Of a DNA stretch of 62,609 bases, positions 27,911-36,587 are shown one piece after another. A program made the position numbers and the translations under genes. Positions within the stretch are counted from its first letter, which is position 1, and each line of letters begins with the position of its first letter. Source of the stretch: an uncultured Acidobacteriota bacterium (lineage in GTDB: Bacteria > Acidobacteriota > Thermoanaerobaculia > Multivoradales > SZUA-115); contig CALMKX010000128.1 in assembly GCA_937867335.1 (NCBI GenBank), forward strand, positions 1-62,609, in the 5' to 3' direction. A model generated the notes under the pieces. The model made no database searches and had not been told where the DNA came from. It saw only the letters and a list, made by a program, of their open reading frames with translations.

Positions 27911-29808
27911 GCCAAGACAATCCTTCCCAACATCATGTACCCGCCTCTCCCAAAGACCTGGTAGCTCTGTCGTTCGGAGCCCTGGGAGTGGTCTACGGCG
28001 ATATCGGCACCAGCCCTCTCTACGCTCTAAAGGAGTCTTTCCACGCCGATTGGGGAATCTCGACCGCCTCGGAGAACATTCTCGGCATCCTCTCGCTGAT
28101 CTTCTGGTCCTTGATGCTGGTGGTGGTGGTCAAGTACCTGGCCATCCTCCTGCGAGCGGACCACCATGGCCAGGGCGGCATCCTCGCCCTGCTCACCCTC
28201 TTGACCGTCAATCCGGCCGTGCGCGGGCGGCGGCTGTTCTTGATCACCACTCTCGGCCTCTTCGGTGCTGCCCTGCTCTACGGCGACGGCATGATCACTC
28301 CGGCCGTGTCCGTGCTCTCCGCCATCGAGGGTCTGAAGATTGCCGCCCCGGGCCTCGAGAAGGCCATCGTGCCGCTCACGGTCGCTATCTTGATTGCCCT
28401 GTTCGCCGTGCAGCGCCGGGGAACCGCCAGCATCGGCACCCTCTTCGGCCCGGTGATCCTGGTCTGGTTCCTCACCATCGGAACCCTCGGCCTCGTTGCC
28501 CTGGCCTCGGCGCCTCAGGTGCTCGCAGCGCTCAACCCCGTCTGGGCCGTCCGGTTCTTCTCCCAGCACGGGCTCAAAGGCTTCTGGGTGCTCTCGGCGG
28601 TGGTTCTCGCGGTCACCGGCGGCGAGGCGCTGTACGCGGACCTCGGCCATTTCGGCCGCAAACCGATCCGCCTGGCCTGGTTCTCGCTCGCCATGCCAGC
28701 GCTGCTGCTCAACTACTTCGGCCAGGGAGCTCTGCTACTCAACCACCCTCAGGCGGTGGAGAACCCCTTCTATGAACTCGCCCCGAGCTGGTTCCGTCTT
28801 CCCTTGATCGCCATCGCCGCGGCTGCCACGGTGGTGGCGTCCCAAGCGCTGATCTCGGCCTCCTACTCCTTGACCGAGCAGCTGGTGAACCTGGGCTTCA
28901 TGCCCCGCCTGCGCATCATCCACACTTCGGCCAAGCTCCAGGGCCAGATCTTCGTGCCCAAGGTGAACAGCGCCCTGATGGTGGCCTGTGTGCTGCTGGT
29001 GGTGCAGTTCAAGAGCTCGAGCGCGCTGGCCGCGGCCTACGGCCTCTCGGTGGTGGGGACCATGCTGATCACCAGCATCCTCTTCTTCTTCGTGGCTCGC
29101 CTGCATTGGGGCTGGAAGACCCCCCTCGCACTGGCCGTGGCCGGCAGCTTCATGGTCATCGAATGCGCCTTCCTGGGTGCCAACCTGATCAAGTTGGTGC
29201 ACGGCGGTTGGGTGCCCCTGGTGGTGGGCGTGGCTCTCTACCTGATGATGTCCACCTGGCGTCGCGGACGAGAGCTGCTTGCGAACTCCTACGGCACCGC
29301 CAGCCTGGAGATCGAGCCTTTCCTGGCCGATATCGAAGCCCGAGCCGTGCATCGAGTGCCGGGTACGGCCGTCTTCATGACCCGCCAGACCGGTGGCGTG
29401 CCCCAGGTGCTGCTCCACCACCTGAAGCACAACTACGTGCTGCACAAGCACGTGGTGCTGCTCTCGGTGGTGAGCGAGAACGTTCCCGATCTGCCCCGTG
29501 GGGAGCGGCTGGAGATCTCGGATCTCGGCCACGGCTTCCATCGCGTGATCGTCCGCCACGGCTTCATGCAGCCGCCGAAGGTCGCCTCGGTGATCAGCCA
29601 TCTGGTGCTCGACGGCGAGCCGGTGACGCTCGCCAGCACCTCGTTCTTCCTCGGCCGAGAGACCATCATCCCCACCGGCAAGGGGGCGATGTCCCGCTGG
29701 CGCAAGCGCCTGTTCGGCCTGATGTCCCGCAACTCGAACCCGGCTCTCGCTTTCTTCGGCTTGCCGCCCAATCGGGTGGTCGAGCTCGGCATGCAGGTGG
29801 CCCTCTAG
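27907..29808 (+). CDS. kup: Low-affinity potassium transporter Kup
   Basis: A 633-residue KUP/HAK/KT K+:H+ symporter. The N-terminal signature GVVYGDIGTSPLYALKE (about residues 23-39) is diagnostic, and GDGMITPAVSVLSAIEGL (about 120-137) and the GGEALYADLGHFG block follow. There are about 12 transmembrane segments, then a cytoplasmic C-terminal part (from about 450) of ordinary length. Its start overlaps the MFS gene, and a DAACS symporter follows six bases later, so it is the middle gene of a three-transporter operon. Confidence 0.95.
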   Translation: MSQDNPSQHHVPASPKDLVALSFGALGVVYGDIGTSPLYALKESFHADWGISTASENILGILSLIFWSLMLVVVVKYLAILLRADHHGQGGILALLTLLTVNPAVRGRRLFLITTLGLFGAALLYGDGMITPAVSVLSAIEGLKIAAPGLEKAIVPLTVAILIALFAVQRRGTASIGTLFGPVILVWFLTIGTLGLVALASAPQVLAALNPVWAVRFFSQHGLKGFWVLSAVVLAVTGGEALYADLGHFGRKPIRLAWFSLAMPALLLNYFGQGALLLNHPQAVENPFYELAPSWFRLPLIAIAAAATVVASQALISASYSLTEQLVNLGFMPRLRIIHTSAKLQGQIFVPKVNSALMVACVLLVVQFKSSSALAAAYGLSVVGTMLITSILFFFVARLHWGWKTPLALAVAGSFMVIECAFLGANLIKLVHGGWVPLVVGVALYLMMSTWRRGRELLANSYGTASLEIEPFLADIEARAVHRVPGTAVFMTRQTGGVPQVLLHHLKHNYVLHKHVVLLSVVSENVPDLPRGERLEISDLGHGFHRVIVRHGFMQPPKVASVISHLVLDGEPVTLASTSFFLGRETIIPTGKGAMSRWRKRLFGLMSRNSNPALAFFGLPPNRVVELGMQVAL

Positions 29809-29814
29809 AGCGTC

Positions 29815-31104
29815 ATGAAGAAACTCCCCCTCCACACCCGTGTGCTGTTGGGCGGCCTCCTGGGAGCCGTCGCCGGAATCCTGGCCCACTTCCTGGCCGA
29901 CGGCCAGCCGTGGCTCGACGCCCTGCTCCGCTACGCGGCCGAGCCGTTGGGGAAAATCTTCCTGCGCCTGCTCTTCATGCTGGTGATCCCCTTGATCTTC
30001 TCCGCTCTGGTGCTCGGAGTCGCCGGCCTGGGGGATTTGAAGAGCCTGGGCAGGATGGGCCTTCGGACTCTGCTCTACACGGTGGCGGTGTCCACCATCG
30101 CGGTGGTGCTGGGGCTCACCCTCGTCAACGTGCTGCGGCCCGGCGAGGGCCTGCCGGAGGCCAAGCGCGCCCAGCTGATCGCCCAGGCCGCCGAGCGGGG
30201 AGCCACCGTGGCGAGCGCCACGCCGCCCAAAACGGGCATCGATCTGCTGATCCAGCTGGTGCCGGACAACCCCATCCGGGCCGCCGCCGAAGGCGACATG
30301 CTGGCCCTGATGTTCTTCTCGCTCTTCCTCGGCATCGGCCTGACCCAGGTGCGCACCGTGGCTGCGCAGCGCTTCACCGAAGCGGTGGAAGGCCTCTACG
30401 ACGTCACCATGCGGCTGATCGACGTGGTGATCTCGGCCGCGCCGATCGGCGTCGGCGCACTGCTCTTCTCGCTGACCGCCCAGCTCGGCTATGGAGTGCT
30501 GGTGCAGCTCGCCCGCTACGTCTTCGTGGTGTTGCTCGCCCTGGCGATCCACCAGTTCGTGGTCTACTCGCTCGCCGTCCGGCTACTCGGCAAGATGAGC
30601 CCGCGAGAGTTCTTCCGCGGCATCGAGGAGGCGATGCTCACCGCCTTCTCCACCGCTTCGAGCAACGCCACTCTCCCTACCGCTCTGAGGGTGGCGGAAG
30701 AACATCTCCATCTGCCGCCCAACGTGAGCCGCTTCGTGCTCACCATCGGCGCCACCGCCAACCAGAACGGCACCGCGCTGTTCGAGGGCGTAACGGTGCT
30801 CTTCCTCGCCCAGCTCTACGGCGTACAGCTCGGCCTCTCCCAGCAGCTGATGGTGCTCCTGATCTGTATCCTGGGTGGAATCGGGACCGCCGGTGTGCCT
30901 GCCGGATCGATCCCGGTGGTGGCGTTGATCCTGAAGAAGGTCGGAGTACCGGTCGAGGGCCTGGGCCTGATCCTCGGTGTCGATCGCTTCCTCGACATGT
31001 GCCGGACCACTCTCAACGTCACCGGCGATCTCGCGGCGGCGGTGGTGGTGTCACGGGGTGAGCGCCATCACTGCGTGGCCGCCGAGACGACGGACGGCGA
31101 CTGA
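29815..31104 (+). CDS. Dicarboxylate/amino acid:cation symporter (DAACS family)
   Basis: A 429-residue GltP/DctA-type symporter that takes up glutamate, aspartate or C4-dicarboxylates with Na+ or H+. It has the serine-rich hairpin STASSNATLPTAL (about residues 279-291), the TM7 motif GATANQNGTALFEG where most characterised members have NMDGT, and GIGTAGVPAGSIPV (HP2). The Asp-to-Asn change at the motif may alter coupling or substrate; I cannot tell which. It is six bases after kup. Confidence 0.9.
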   Translation: MKKLPLHTRVLLGGLLGAVAGILAHFLADGQPWLDALLRYAAEPLGKIFLRLLFMLVIPLIFSALVLGVAGLGDLKSLGRMGLRTLLYTVAVSTIAVVLGLTLVNVLRPGEGLPEAKRAQLIAQAAERGATVASATPPKTGIDLLIQLVPDNPIRAAAEGDMLALMFFSLFLGIGLTQVRTVAAQRFTEAVEGLYDVTMRLIDVVISAAPIGVGALLFSLTAQLGYGVLVQLARYVFVVLLALAIHQFVVYSLAVRLLGKMSPREFFRGIEEAMLTAFSTASSNATLPTALRVAEEHLHLPPNVSRFVLTIGATANQNGTALFEGVTVLFLAQLYGVQLGLSQQLMVLLICILGGIGTAGVPAGSIPVVALILKKVGVPVEGLGLILGVDRFLDMCRTTLNVTGDLAAAVVVSRGERHHCVAAETTDGD

Positions 31105-31118
31105 GCGCCGCCGACCGC

Positions 31119-32888
31119 TCAGAGCGGCCAGAGCAAAGGCACCATCAGCAGGGTGATGACGAAGGCCAGCAGAGTCAGCCCGGCGCCGAATTTCGGGTAG
31201 TCGAGGAAGCGGTACCTCCCCGGCCCATAAACCAGCAAGCAGGACGGCTCCAGAGGCGTCAGAAACGAGCTCGAGGCGGCGAGCGTCACCGTCATGGCCA
31301 TGGCTCGCACACCGATCCCCGCGTGCTGGGCGACGGACAGTGCCACCGGCAGCACCACCAGTGCCGCCGCCTGGTTCGACATCGGCTGGGTCAGCAGTAC
31401 GGTCAGCAGATAGAAGCCGGCCAGCAGGCCGATCGTGCCGACGCCGCCGGTCAAGCTCACCACCCAATCGGCGAGAACCTGGGCGGCTCCGGTCTTGCTG
31501 AGGGCGGTGGCGTAGGCCATCATGCCGGAGATCAGGATCAGCATGCGCCAGTCGACCGACTGATAGGCCTCCTGGGGCGTGAGCGTGCGGCTGACGAAAA
31601 GCAGCAAGCACCCCAGCAACACGGCACCGGCCAGGCTCAGCAGACCCGAAGAGCCCAGGACCACCACCATCAGGAAGACGAAGGGCGCCAGCATCGCCCC
31701 CTTCGGCCTCTGCCCCTGGGGAGCGTGCTGGTTGAGCACCATGAGACCGGTCTCGGCAGGCAGCCGAGCCAGGGTGTCTTCATCGCCGTAGACCAGCAGC
31801 ACATCACCCACCGAGAGGGTGATCCGCGCCAGCTTCTCGATCACGGTCTCGCCGTGGCGATTGAGCGCCACCACTCCGGCGCCCAGCCGCTGACGGAAGC
31901 CCAGCTCTTTGAGCGTGCGGCCCACCACCTCGGAGCGCGGCATCACCAGCGCCTCGACCAGCTTGGCCTCCTTGCCCCCAGGGAGAGTCGGGGCCGAACC
32001 CGAGCCGGGGCCCCGGCGAATTCCCAGGCCGCTCGCCTCGCCCAGTCGGAGCAGCGCTTCGAGGCGCCCCTCGACCAGCAGCAGATCGCCTTCGAAGAGG
32101 CGCTCATCGGCCTCGACCGGCAGACGCTGACCTCCTCGCTCGATCGCCAGGAGGTTGAGGTCGAAGCGGCGGCCGAGGCCGGCTTCGGACACGGTCAGGC
32201 CGCTCAGCGGCGATCGCGGCAGGACCACCAGCTCGGTCAGGTAGTCGCGAATGTGGTACTGCTCACCGAGCTCCACTTCCCGGCGATCGGGCAGCAGGCG
32301 TCGAGCGCCGAAGACCAAGTAGAGCAGACCCGCAACCGCCAGCGGCGCTCCCACCGGCGTGAGCTCGAACATGCCGATCGGCTTCTCGCCGTAGTTGGCA
32401 AGCAGGCCGCTCGCGATCACGTTGGTCGAGGTGCCGATCAGGGTCAGCGTGCCGCCCAGGATCGAGGCAAAGGCGAGCGGCATCAAGACCCGCGAGGGGG
32501 CCAGGCCAGAGCTGCGAGACAGGGCCAGGCCGACCGGCAGGAACGCCGCCGTGCAGGTGGTGTTGTTCATGAACCCGGAAGCCGCCGCCACCACCAACAG
32601 TAGAATCGCCACCATCCGCCCCGGCTTACCGGCGCTGCGCGCCTCCACCCACTCCACCAGGCGATCCATGGCCCCGCTCGATCGCAGGCCGGCGGTCAAC
32701 ATGAACAGGCCGCCGATCACGATCACAGGCTCGCTCGAGAGCCCCTTGAGCACTTCTTCCGGGGAGAGAATGCGGGCGAGGAGCAGGACCACCATGATGC
32801 CGAGGGCCACGACGTCCACCGGCACCCGCTCGAAGCAGAACAGGATTCCAGCCACAACCATGATTGCGAGAACGAGAGCGACTTGCAT
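31119..32888 (-). CDS. SLC13/DASS-type permease with internal RCK_C (TrkA-C) domains
   Basis: A 589-residue membrane protein. It has an N-terminal membrane half with NNTTCTAAFLPVGLALSR and a TLIGTSTNV segment, the paired Asn/Thr motifs of the divalent anion:Na+ symporter (DASS/SLC13) fold. About 200 central residues form two RCK_C-type domains (YLTELVVLPRSPLSGLTV; VEALVMPRSEVVGRTLKEL), then the second membrane half with QPMSNQAAALVV. Relatives are annotated as sulfate, citrate or dicarboxylate permeases; the substrate is unknown. It converges with the DAACS gene across 14 bases. Confidence 0.85.
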   Translation of the reverse strand: MQVALVLAIMVVAGILFCFERVPVDVVALGIMVVLLLARILSPEEVLKGLSSEPVIVIGGLFMLTAGLRSSGAMDRLVEWVEARSAGKPGRMVAILLLVVAAASGFMNNTTCTAAFLPVGLALSRSSGLAPSRVLMPLAFASILGGTLTLIGTSTNVIASGLLANYGEKPIGMFELTPVGAPLAVAGLLYLVFGARRLLPDRREVELGEQYHIRDYLTELVVLPRSPLSGLTVSEAGLGRRFDLNLLAIERGGQRLPVEADERLFEGDLLLVEGRLEALLRLGEASGLGIRRGPGSGSAPTLPGGKEAKLVEALVMPRSEVVGRTLKELGFRQRLGAGVVALNRHGETVIEKLARITLSVGDVLLVYGDEDTLARLPAETGLMVLNQHAPQGQRPKGAMLAPFVFLMVVVLGSSGLLSLAGAVLLGCLLLFVSRTLTPQEAYQSVDWRMLILISGMMAYATALSKTGAAQVLADWVVSLTGGVGTIGLLAGFYLLTVLLTQPMSNQAAALVVLPVALSVAQHAGIGVRAMAMTVTLAASSSFLTPLEPSCLLVYGPGRYRFLDYPKFGAGLTLLAFVITLLMVPLLWPL

Positions 32889-32950
32889 GGCCGGGCAATT
32901 GTAAGCGATTTGGTCTCAAATAAGTCGAGGGTCTCGACCGGACCTCGGAG

Positions 32951-33661
32951 CTACGACCGAGAGCCGGTGTCGATCAGGATCTGCATACCGGCCCGAAAGA
33001 GGTGATGGATGCGCTTGGCGTTCTCCGGCTCGGCTGCCAGCACGACGAGGTCGGACTCGTCCGGCTGTTCACCCTTGAGCCGAGCCCAGCCGTCGTTCAA
33101 CGCGAAGCGGAGCCTGCTGGACCAGTTCGTACGCGGGGGTGTTTGGGTCACTTCGAGCTTCCAGCCCCCTTGGAGAGCGATGCGGTAGTTTGGCGGAGGC
33201 TCCGGCAGGGGCTCACCCTGGTTGGGCGGTACCTTGATCGTAGTGCCAACCTCTTCCTGTTGGTCGTCCCCCGGATAGGGCCTGAGCTCCTCGGGAGCGA
33301 TCACCTTGCGGTGGCTACCGTCCGCGTCCTCGGCCACCACGAAAGCCAGGGGCAGCTCAGCGGAATGTCCCTTTTCCGAGCCCACGAGCCGGTGATAGCG
33401 CAGGAAGGCCACCTGCTGCAGAGGGATCGTCTCGAGCGTGAGCCCTTTAGAGCGGACTTCCAGAGCTCCGGGACTCGGGCGCAGCAGCAGGTAGACCCCT
33501 GGATCCTTGGCCTGGGCGAGCTCCGCCTCTTCGAGGGAGGTCGGCGGCGGCGCCGGCTCGGGCTTCTTGCGCGCCGCCAGAGCCGCCGGTGCCAGACACG
33601 CCAGCGCGAGCAGGCTAGAAGAGATAAACCTTCGAGCCCAGCGGTACCGTTTTGTAGACAT
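32951..33661 (-). CDS. Exported protein of unknown function
   Basis: A 236-residue protein I do not recognise. It begins with a Sec-type signal (RRFISSSLLALACLAPAALA, cleavage likely after ALA), then a Pro/Lys/Glu linker and a soluble domain with mixed beta strands (DPGVYLLLRPS; TLETIPLQQVAFLRYH). ATG 33661 is used, giving a 47-base overlap with the L,D-transpeptidase upstream; ATG 33673 is also in frame and sits three bases after GGGAG. It is the last gene of the envelope module, so a periplasmic job linked to peptidoglycan or a lipoprotein is a contextual guess. Confidence 0.75.
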   Translation of the reverse strand: MSTKRYRWARRFISSSLLALACLAPAALAARKKPEPAPPPTSLEEAELAQAKDPGVYLLLRPSPGALEVRSKGLTLETIPLQQVAFLRYHRLVGSEKGHSAELPLAFVVAEDADGSHRKVIAPEELRPYPGDDQQEEVGTTIKVPPNQGEPLPEPPPNYRIALQGGWKLEVTQTPPRTNWSSRLRFALNDGWARLKGEQPDESDLVVLAAEPENAKRIHHLFRAGMQILIDTGSRS

Positions 33662-34331
33662 ACTCGAGGTCATCGTCTCCCAACCGAATGCAGCCGTGAG
33701 TGACCCGCCGGCCGAGCAGGGTCTGGAAGACCGTTCCATGAATGATGTAACCGTCTCCCAGGTAGAGCCCGTAGGCTCCCAGGGAGAAGTCGTCGAAGCG
33801 CTCTTTCGAGCCCGCCGGTGGTGGCTGGTAACCCTCCTCGATGAAGGCCCAATCGGGCTTCGACCAGATCGGGTCCTTCACTTTGCGCTGCACCTCGTGC
33901 TCGCCCAAGGGCGTATCGAAAATCCAGACTTTGCCAGTCCGGGGGTCCTTGAGCACCGTGCCGCTGCCGGTCGAGCAGCGAGCGTCGCGCAACAACTCGC
34001 CGTTCTTGTAGACCCGCAGGTGATTCTCGTAGGTATCGACGACGACGTAGATCCCCTTCGGCCCGAGCGCCGCCAGCCGTTTTTCAATCTTGTCGGTGCG
34101 CGAATCCTGGTCCGGGTCGGCGGGCGCGGCCACCTGACGGGTCTCGAGCGGCAGGTACCAGCCGCCTCGGGAAAGGCAGAAGCCAGCGGCCAACGCCACG
34201 GCGGTGGTCGCGCCGAGCAGCAGCACCAGGAGGCCCTTCAGCAGGCGCCTTGGGCGCGCCGGGGCTTCGGCCTCCGGCGGCGCTGGCTCCACGGGCAGCG
34301 TGCTCGCCGGGGTCTCGAGGGGTACGTTCAT
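33615..34331 (-). CDS. L,D-transpeptidase, YkuD domain, membrane-anchored
   Basis: A 238-residue YkuD-fold enzyme; this family makes 3-3 peptidoglycan cross-links or attaches lipoproteins to peptidoglycan. One N-terminal membrane segment (LLKGLLVLLLGATTAVALAA, about residues 30-49) anchors it, after a Pro/Ala-rich cytoplasmic tail. The catalytic block is YIIHGTVFQTLLG followed by RVTHGCIRLGDDD, with Cys about residue 213, which matches HX(n)S/THGCxR. It lies downstream of a second, larger transpeptidase, ten bases away, and overlaps the next gene. Confidence 0.92.
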   Translation of the reverse strand: MNVPLETPASTLPVEPAPPEAEAPARPRRLLKGLLVLLLGATTAVALAAGFCLSRGGWYLPLETRQVAAPADPDQDSRTDKIEKRLAALGPKGIYVVVDTYENHLRVYKNGELLRDARCSTGSGTVLKDPRTGKVWIFDTPLGEHEVQRKVKDPIWSKPDWAFIEEGYQPPPAGSKERFDDFSLGAYGLYLGDGYIIHGTVFQTLLGRRVTHGCIRLGDDDLEYVYKTVPLGSKVYLF

Positions 34332-34341
34332 CTGCGGCTTC

Positions 34342-35457
34342 TCATGGCACCGTGCCGACGATCGTCACCAGCATGTTCACCCGAGCATATTGGAACAGCC
34401 GGTCCATCTCATTGTTGCGCAGGGCGATGCAGCCGTCCGTCCAGTCTTTGCCACGGCCCCCTTCGCCGTGGATCTCGATCAGACTCCCCAGGCCCACACC
34501 CTTGGGCACCTGGCCGCGCCTGCGATGGAGCTCGAATCGGCTACGGTCCTCATCGTTCGGGTAGTTGATCAACAGCGCCTTGTAGTAGTGCGTCTGGCCG
34601 TGGTTCTTCACCGCCACCACTCGATAGCGGCCCTCGGGCGTGGCCTTGTCGCCGGCATGCTCCTTCTGGCGCAGGCCCTTGGAGCCGAGCTCCACCGAGA
34701 AGCTCGCCACTTTCTTGCCGCTCGCATAGACGTCCAGGCGCCGGCGCAGCTTGTCGATCACCAAGGCCGTGGTGCCGATCCGGGCCGATTCGGCGATGGT
34801 CGCTTGCACCATGGAGCTCCACTCGTGGAGCGAGCTGCGATCCGAAAAGCGGGCGTGAAGGGCCTCCCAGGCCCGGTGAATCTCCTGAGCACGGGCCAGG
34901 GCGATCTCGGCGGCGGAGCTGGCCTGGGCGTTGGCGCCACGCTTGGCCAGGCGCTGGGCCCGGTCGAGAGCGATCTCGGCCTGCTGGAGCAGAGCCTGTT
35001 CTCGGCGCGACAGACCCGGCGCCTTCACTTCCTCTCGCGCCAGGGGGAGCGCCTTCTCCGCCTGCTTGCCGACATCGGCCCAGCGGCTACGGGCGGCGAT
35101 CCGCCGCGCCAGCAGCTCGCGCATGGAGTCCCGGGTCAGGTCGAGCACCCGGCCCCACATCATCTGGACGGTCTCGTCGGAGCGATCCCAGACAGGCTGC
35201 ACGTCCTCGCGGCTGGTGACGCTCTCCGCGAGGTTCATCAGGAGCCGAATCTGGCGAGCTTTGTCAGGGGACTCGGGGGCCAAGCGGCCGGCGGCCCGGG
35301 TCGCCACCGCCCGAGCTCCCACCACGTTGTAGCGAGGCTCAGCTCGCTTCCCGAAATAGTAGGTCAGGGCGGCCGCGGCAATGCCAAATAGGCACAAAAA
35401 AAGGCGGCGGCGCAGCGCCGCCGCCTTTCGCGGTCCCGAAGAACCCTCAAGCTCCAT
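34342..35457 (-). CDS. L,D-transpeptidase with helical N-terminal region
   Basis: A 371-residue protein. After a basic start and membrane segment (RRRLFLCLFGIAAAALTYYFG, about residues 15-35) comes a helical, Ala/Arg/Glu-rich part (about 60-215), then a YkuD domain with IEIHGEGGRGKDW followed by TDGCIALRN, the YafK-like variant of the catalytic motif. It uses the TAATG overlap with the lipoprotein gene (ATG 35457; ATG 35463 is also in frame). A strong intrinsic terminator lies inside codons 10-21, so full transcripts of this gene should be fewer than of the lipoprotein gene. Confidence 0.88.
   Translation of the reverse strand: MELEGSSGPRKAAALRRRLFLCLFGIAAAALTYYFGKRAEPRYNVVGARAVATRAAGRLAPESPDKARQIRLLMNLAESVTSREDVQPVWDRSDETVQMMWGRVLDLTRDSMRELLARRIAARSRWADVGKQAEKALPLAREEVKAPGLSRREQALLQQAEIALDRAQRLAKRGANAQASSAAEIALARAQEIHRAWEALHARFSDRSSLHEWSSMVQATIAESARIGTTALVIDKLRRRLDVYASGKKVASFSVELGSKGLRQKEHAGDKATPEGRYRVVAVKNHGQTHYYKALLINYPNDEDRSRFELHRRRGQVPKGVGLGSLIEIHGEGGRGKDWTDGCIALRNNEMDRLFQYARVNMLVTIVGTVP
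35396..35428 (-). terminator. Intrinsic terminator located inside the start of the L,D-transpeptidase gene
   Basis: Read on the minus strand, AAAGGCGGCGGCG and CGCCGCCGCCTTT pair as a 13-bp stem (35400-35428) with a three-base loop, followed by a run of seven T (three of which pair in the stem). It starts 29 bases after the lipoprotein stop. It is canonical in stem strength and T-run, and it encodes KAAALRRRLF of the next protein. It would end most lipoprotein transcripts unless translating ribosomes or another factor disrupt it. Confidence 0.8.
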
Positions 35458-36068
35458 TAGCACTTGATCTTGGTCTTGGCGTTCTGGAGGTCGGTGACCA
35501 GGGTCTGAGCGCGACCGGCGAGCGACTCGGCAGTCGACTTGGCACCGAGGAAGTCCTCGCTGGTGAAGGCGTTCTCAGCGTTGGCGACCTCGGCGACGAT
35601 GCCGTCAAGGTTGCCCTTGAGCACGGTCATGTCAGCCGCGAAGCCCTTCGGCTTGCGCTTGCAGCCCTCGAGAGTGGTCATCTCGGTCTGCGCCTGGGTG
35701 ATCAGGTTCTTGGCGTTGTCGATCGCCGCACGAGCCTCGCCCTTGGCCTTTTCCTTGTTGGCGACCGCGGTGTCCTTGGCGGTCTTGGCCTTGGCGGCGG
35801 CGTCGGTCAGCATCGCGATGGCGTTCTTGTAGGAACGGAACAGAGCGAACTTGTTGTTCTGGGTCTCGATCTCCTGCTTGGCCGCGTTCAGAGCGTCGCG
35901 GGCGGCGCCCAGTTCGGCGGAAGCGTAGGTATCGGCCTTCGCGCCCTCAGCCTCGGTGAGAGCGGCAGTGGCGGCGTCCAGCTCCTGCTGCGGCGGCTTG
36001 GCACAGCCGGTCACAAGCAACGCGGACGAGAGCAGCACCGCGAGAGCCAGGGTCGTCTTGCTGCGCAT
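35457..36068 (-). CDS. Helical lipoprotein, Ala/Lys/Glu-rich
   Basis: A 203-residue lipoprotein. The signal ends in the lipobox LVTGC (Cys about residue 22), then a long region rich in Ala, Lys, Glu and Thr that should be almost wholly helical (AATAALTEAEGAKADTYASA; AKAKTAKDTAVANKEKAKGE). Two later cysteines (GCKRK, about 137, and the C-terminal KIKC) could form a disulfide. No catalytic motif is visible. It may resemble DUF4398-type or Lpp-like lipoproteins; I cannot confirm a family. Its position upstream of two L,D-transpeptidases makes covalent or close contact with peptidoglycan plausible. Codon use suggests high expression. Confidence 0.85.
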   Translation of the reverse strand: MRSKTTLALAVLLSSALLVTGCAKPPQQELDAATAALTEAEGAKADTYASAELGAARDALNAAKQEIETQNNKFALFRSYKNAIAMLTDAAAKAKTAKDTAVANKEKAKGEARAAIDNAKNLITQAQTEMTTLEGCKRKPKGFAADMTVLKGNLDGIVAEVANAENAFTSEDFLGAKSTAESLAGRAQTLVTDLQNAKTKIKC

Positions 36069-36587
36069 CGGTATCTCCTCACAAGTGGATCACGGTCCGG
36101 GCTTTGGTCTCGAGCCGTACAGTACACGGGGCCCGTTGCCCCGAGTCCTGCGCTCGACAGCCGAGCTGTCCAAGCGGCTACCGCTTCGGTAGGACGATTC
36201 GCGGCTTCTTCGCGCCGCCGTCCACCGCCGGCTTACCGTCGCCGCCGGGTCGAATTCCCGGTTGGGCTTGGGCGAGCCGGCGCTCCGGCACGGGAGCTTG
36301 CGGACTGCCAGCTACGGCCGGCAGAATTTGGCCCCGAGATGGCACAGCCTTGTTGAATGGACCGTATGGGATTTCGATCAGGTCAAGCGACACACTCGCT
36401 CGCACCTCACGATCGAGGCTCTATTATGGCAAACTCAATGCCAACTAGAAAGGTCCGGTCAGGAGGCTTCTAGAGCCCCTAGTTCTGGGGTTCTCGGGAG
36501 TTCTGGCGCGAAGAGCCGGCAAGAATCGGAGCTTTGACTTCCGATCAGATCGGAGGTAGATTTCCGAAACGGAGACCGCTTTCGGGT
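36069..36587. other. 519-base intergenic region with no confident gene
   Basis: This region separates the divergent lipoprotein gene and the sigma-54-type activator gene, so it should hold both promoters. I see no convincing RpoD or RpoN promoter. CATAAT on the minus strand (about 36424-36429) is a fair -10 candidate without a matching -35. A minus-strand frame, 36178-36405 (GTG start, 75 residues, basic end KKPRIVLPKR), has mixed codon bias and no Shine-Dalgarno; I would not call it a gene. CTACCG-CTT-CGGTAG (36178-36192) is a short hairpin. Confidence 0.5.

Noticed and set aside
36341-36356. Possible sigma-54 promoter TGGCAC-AGCC-TTGTT upstream of the activator gene
   Set aside because: The GG-to-GC distance is wrong by one base and the -12 GC is missing.
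36178-36405. 75-codon minus-strand ORF between the lipoprotein and activator genes
   Set aside because: GTG start without Shine-Dalgarno, mixed codon bias and no similarity I recognise; recorded only inside the intergenic note.
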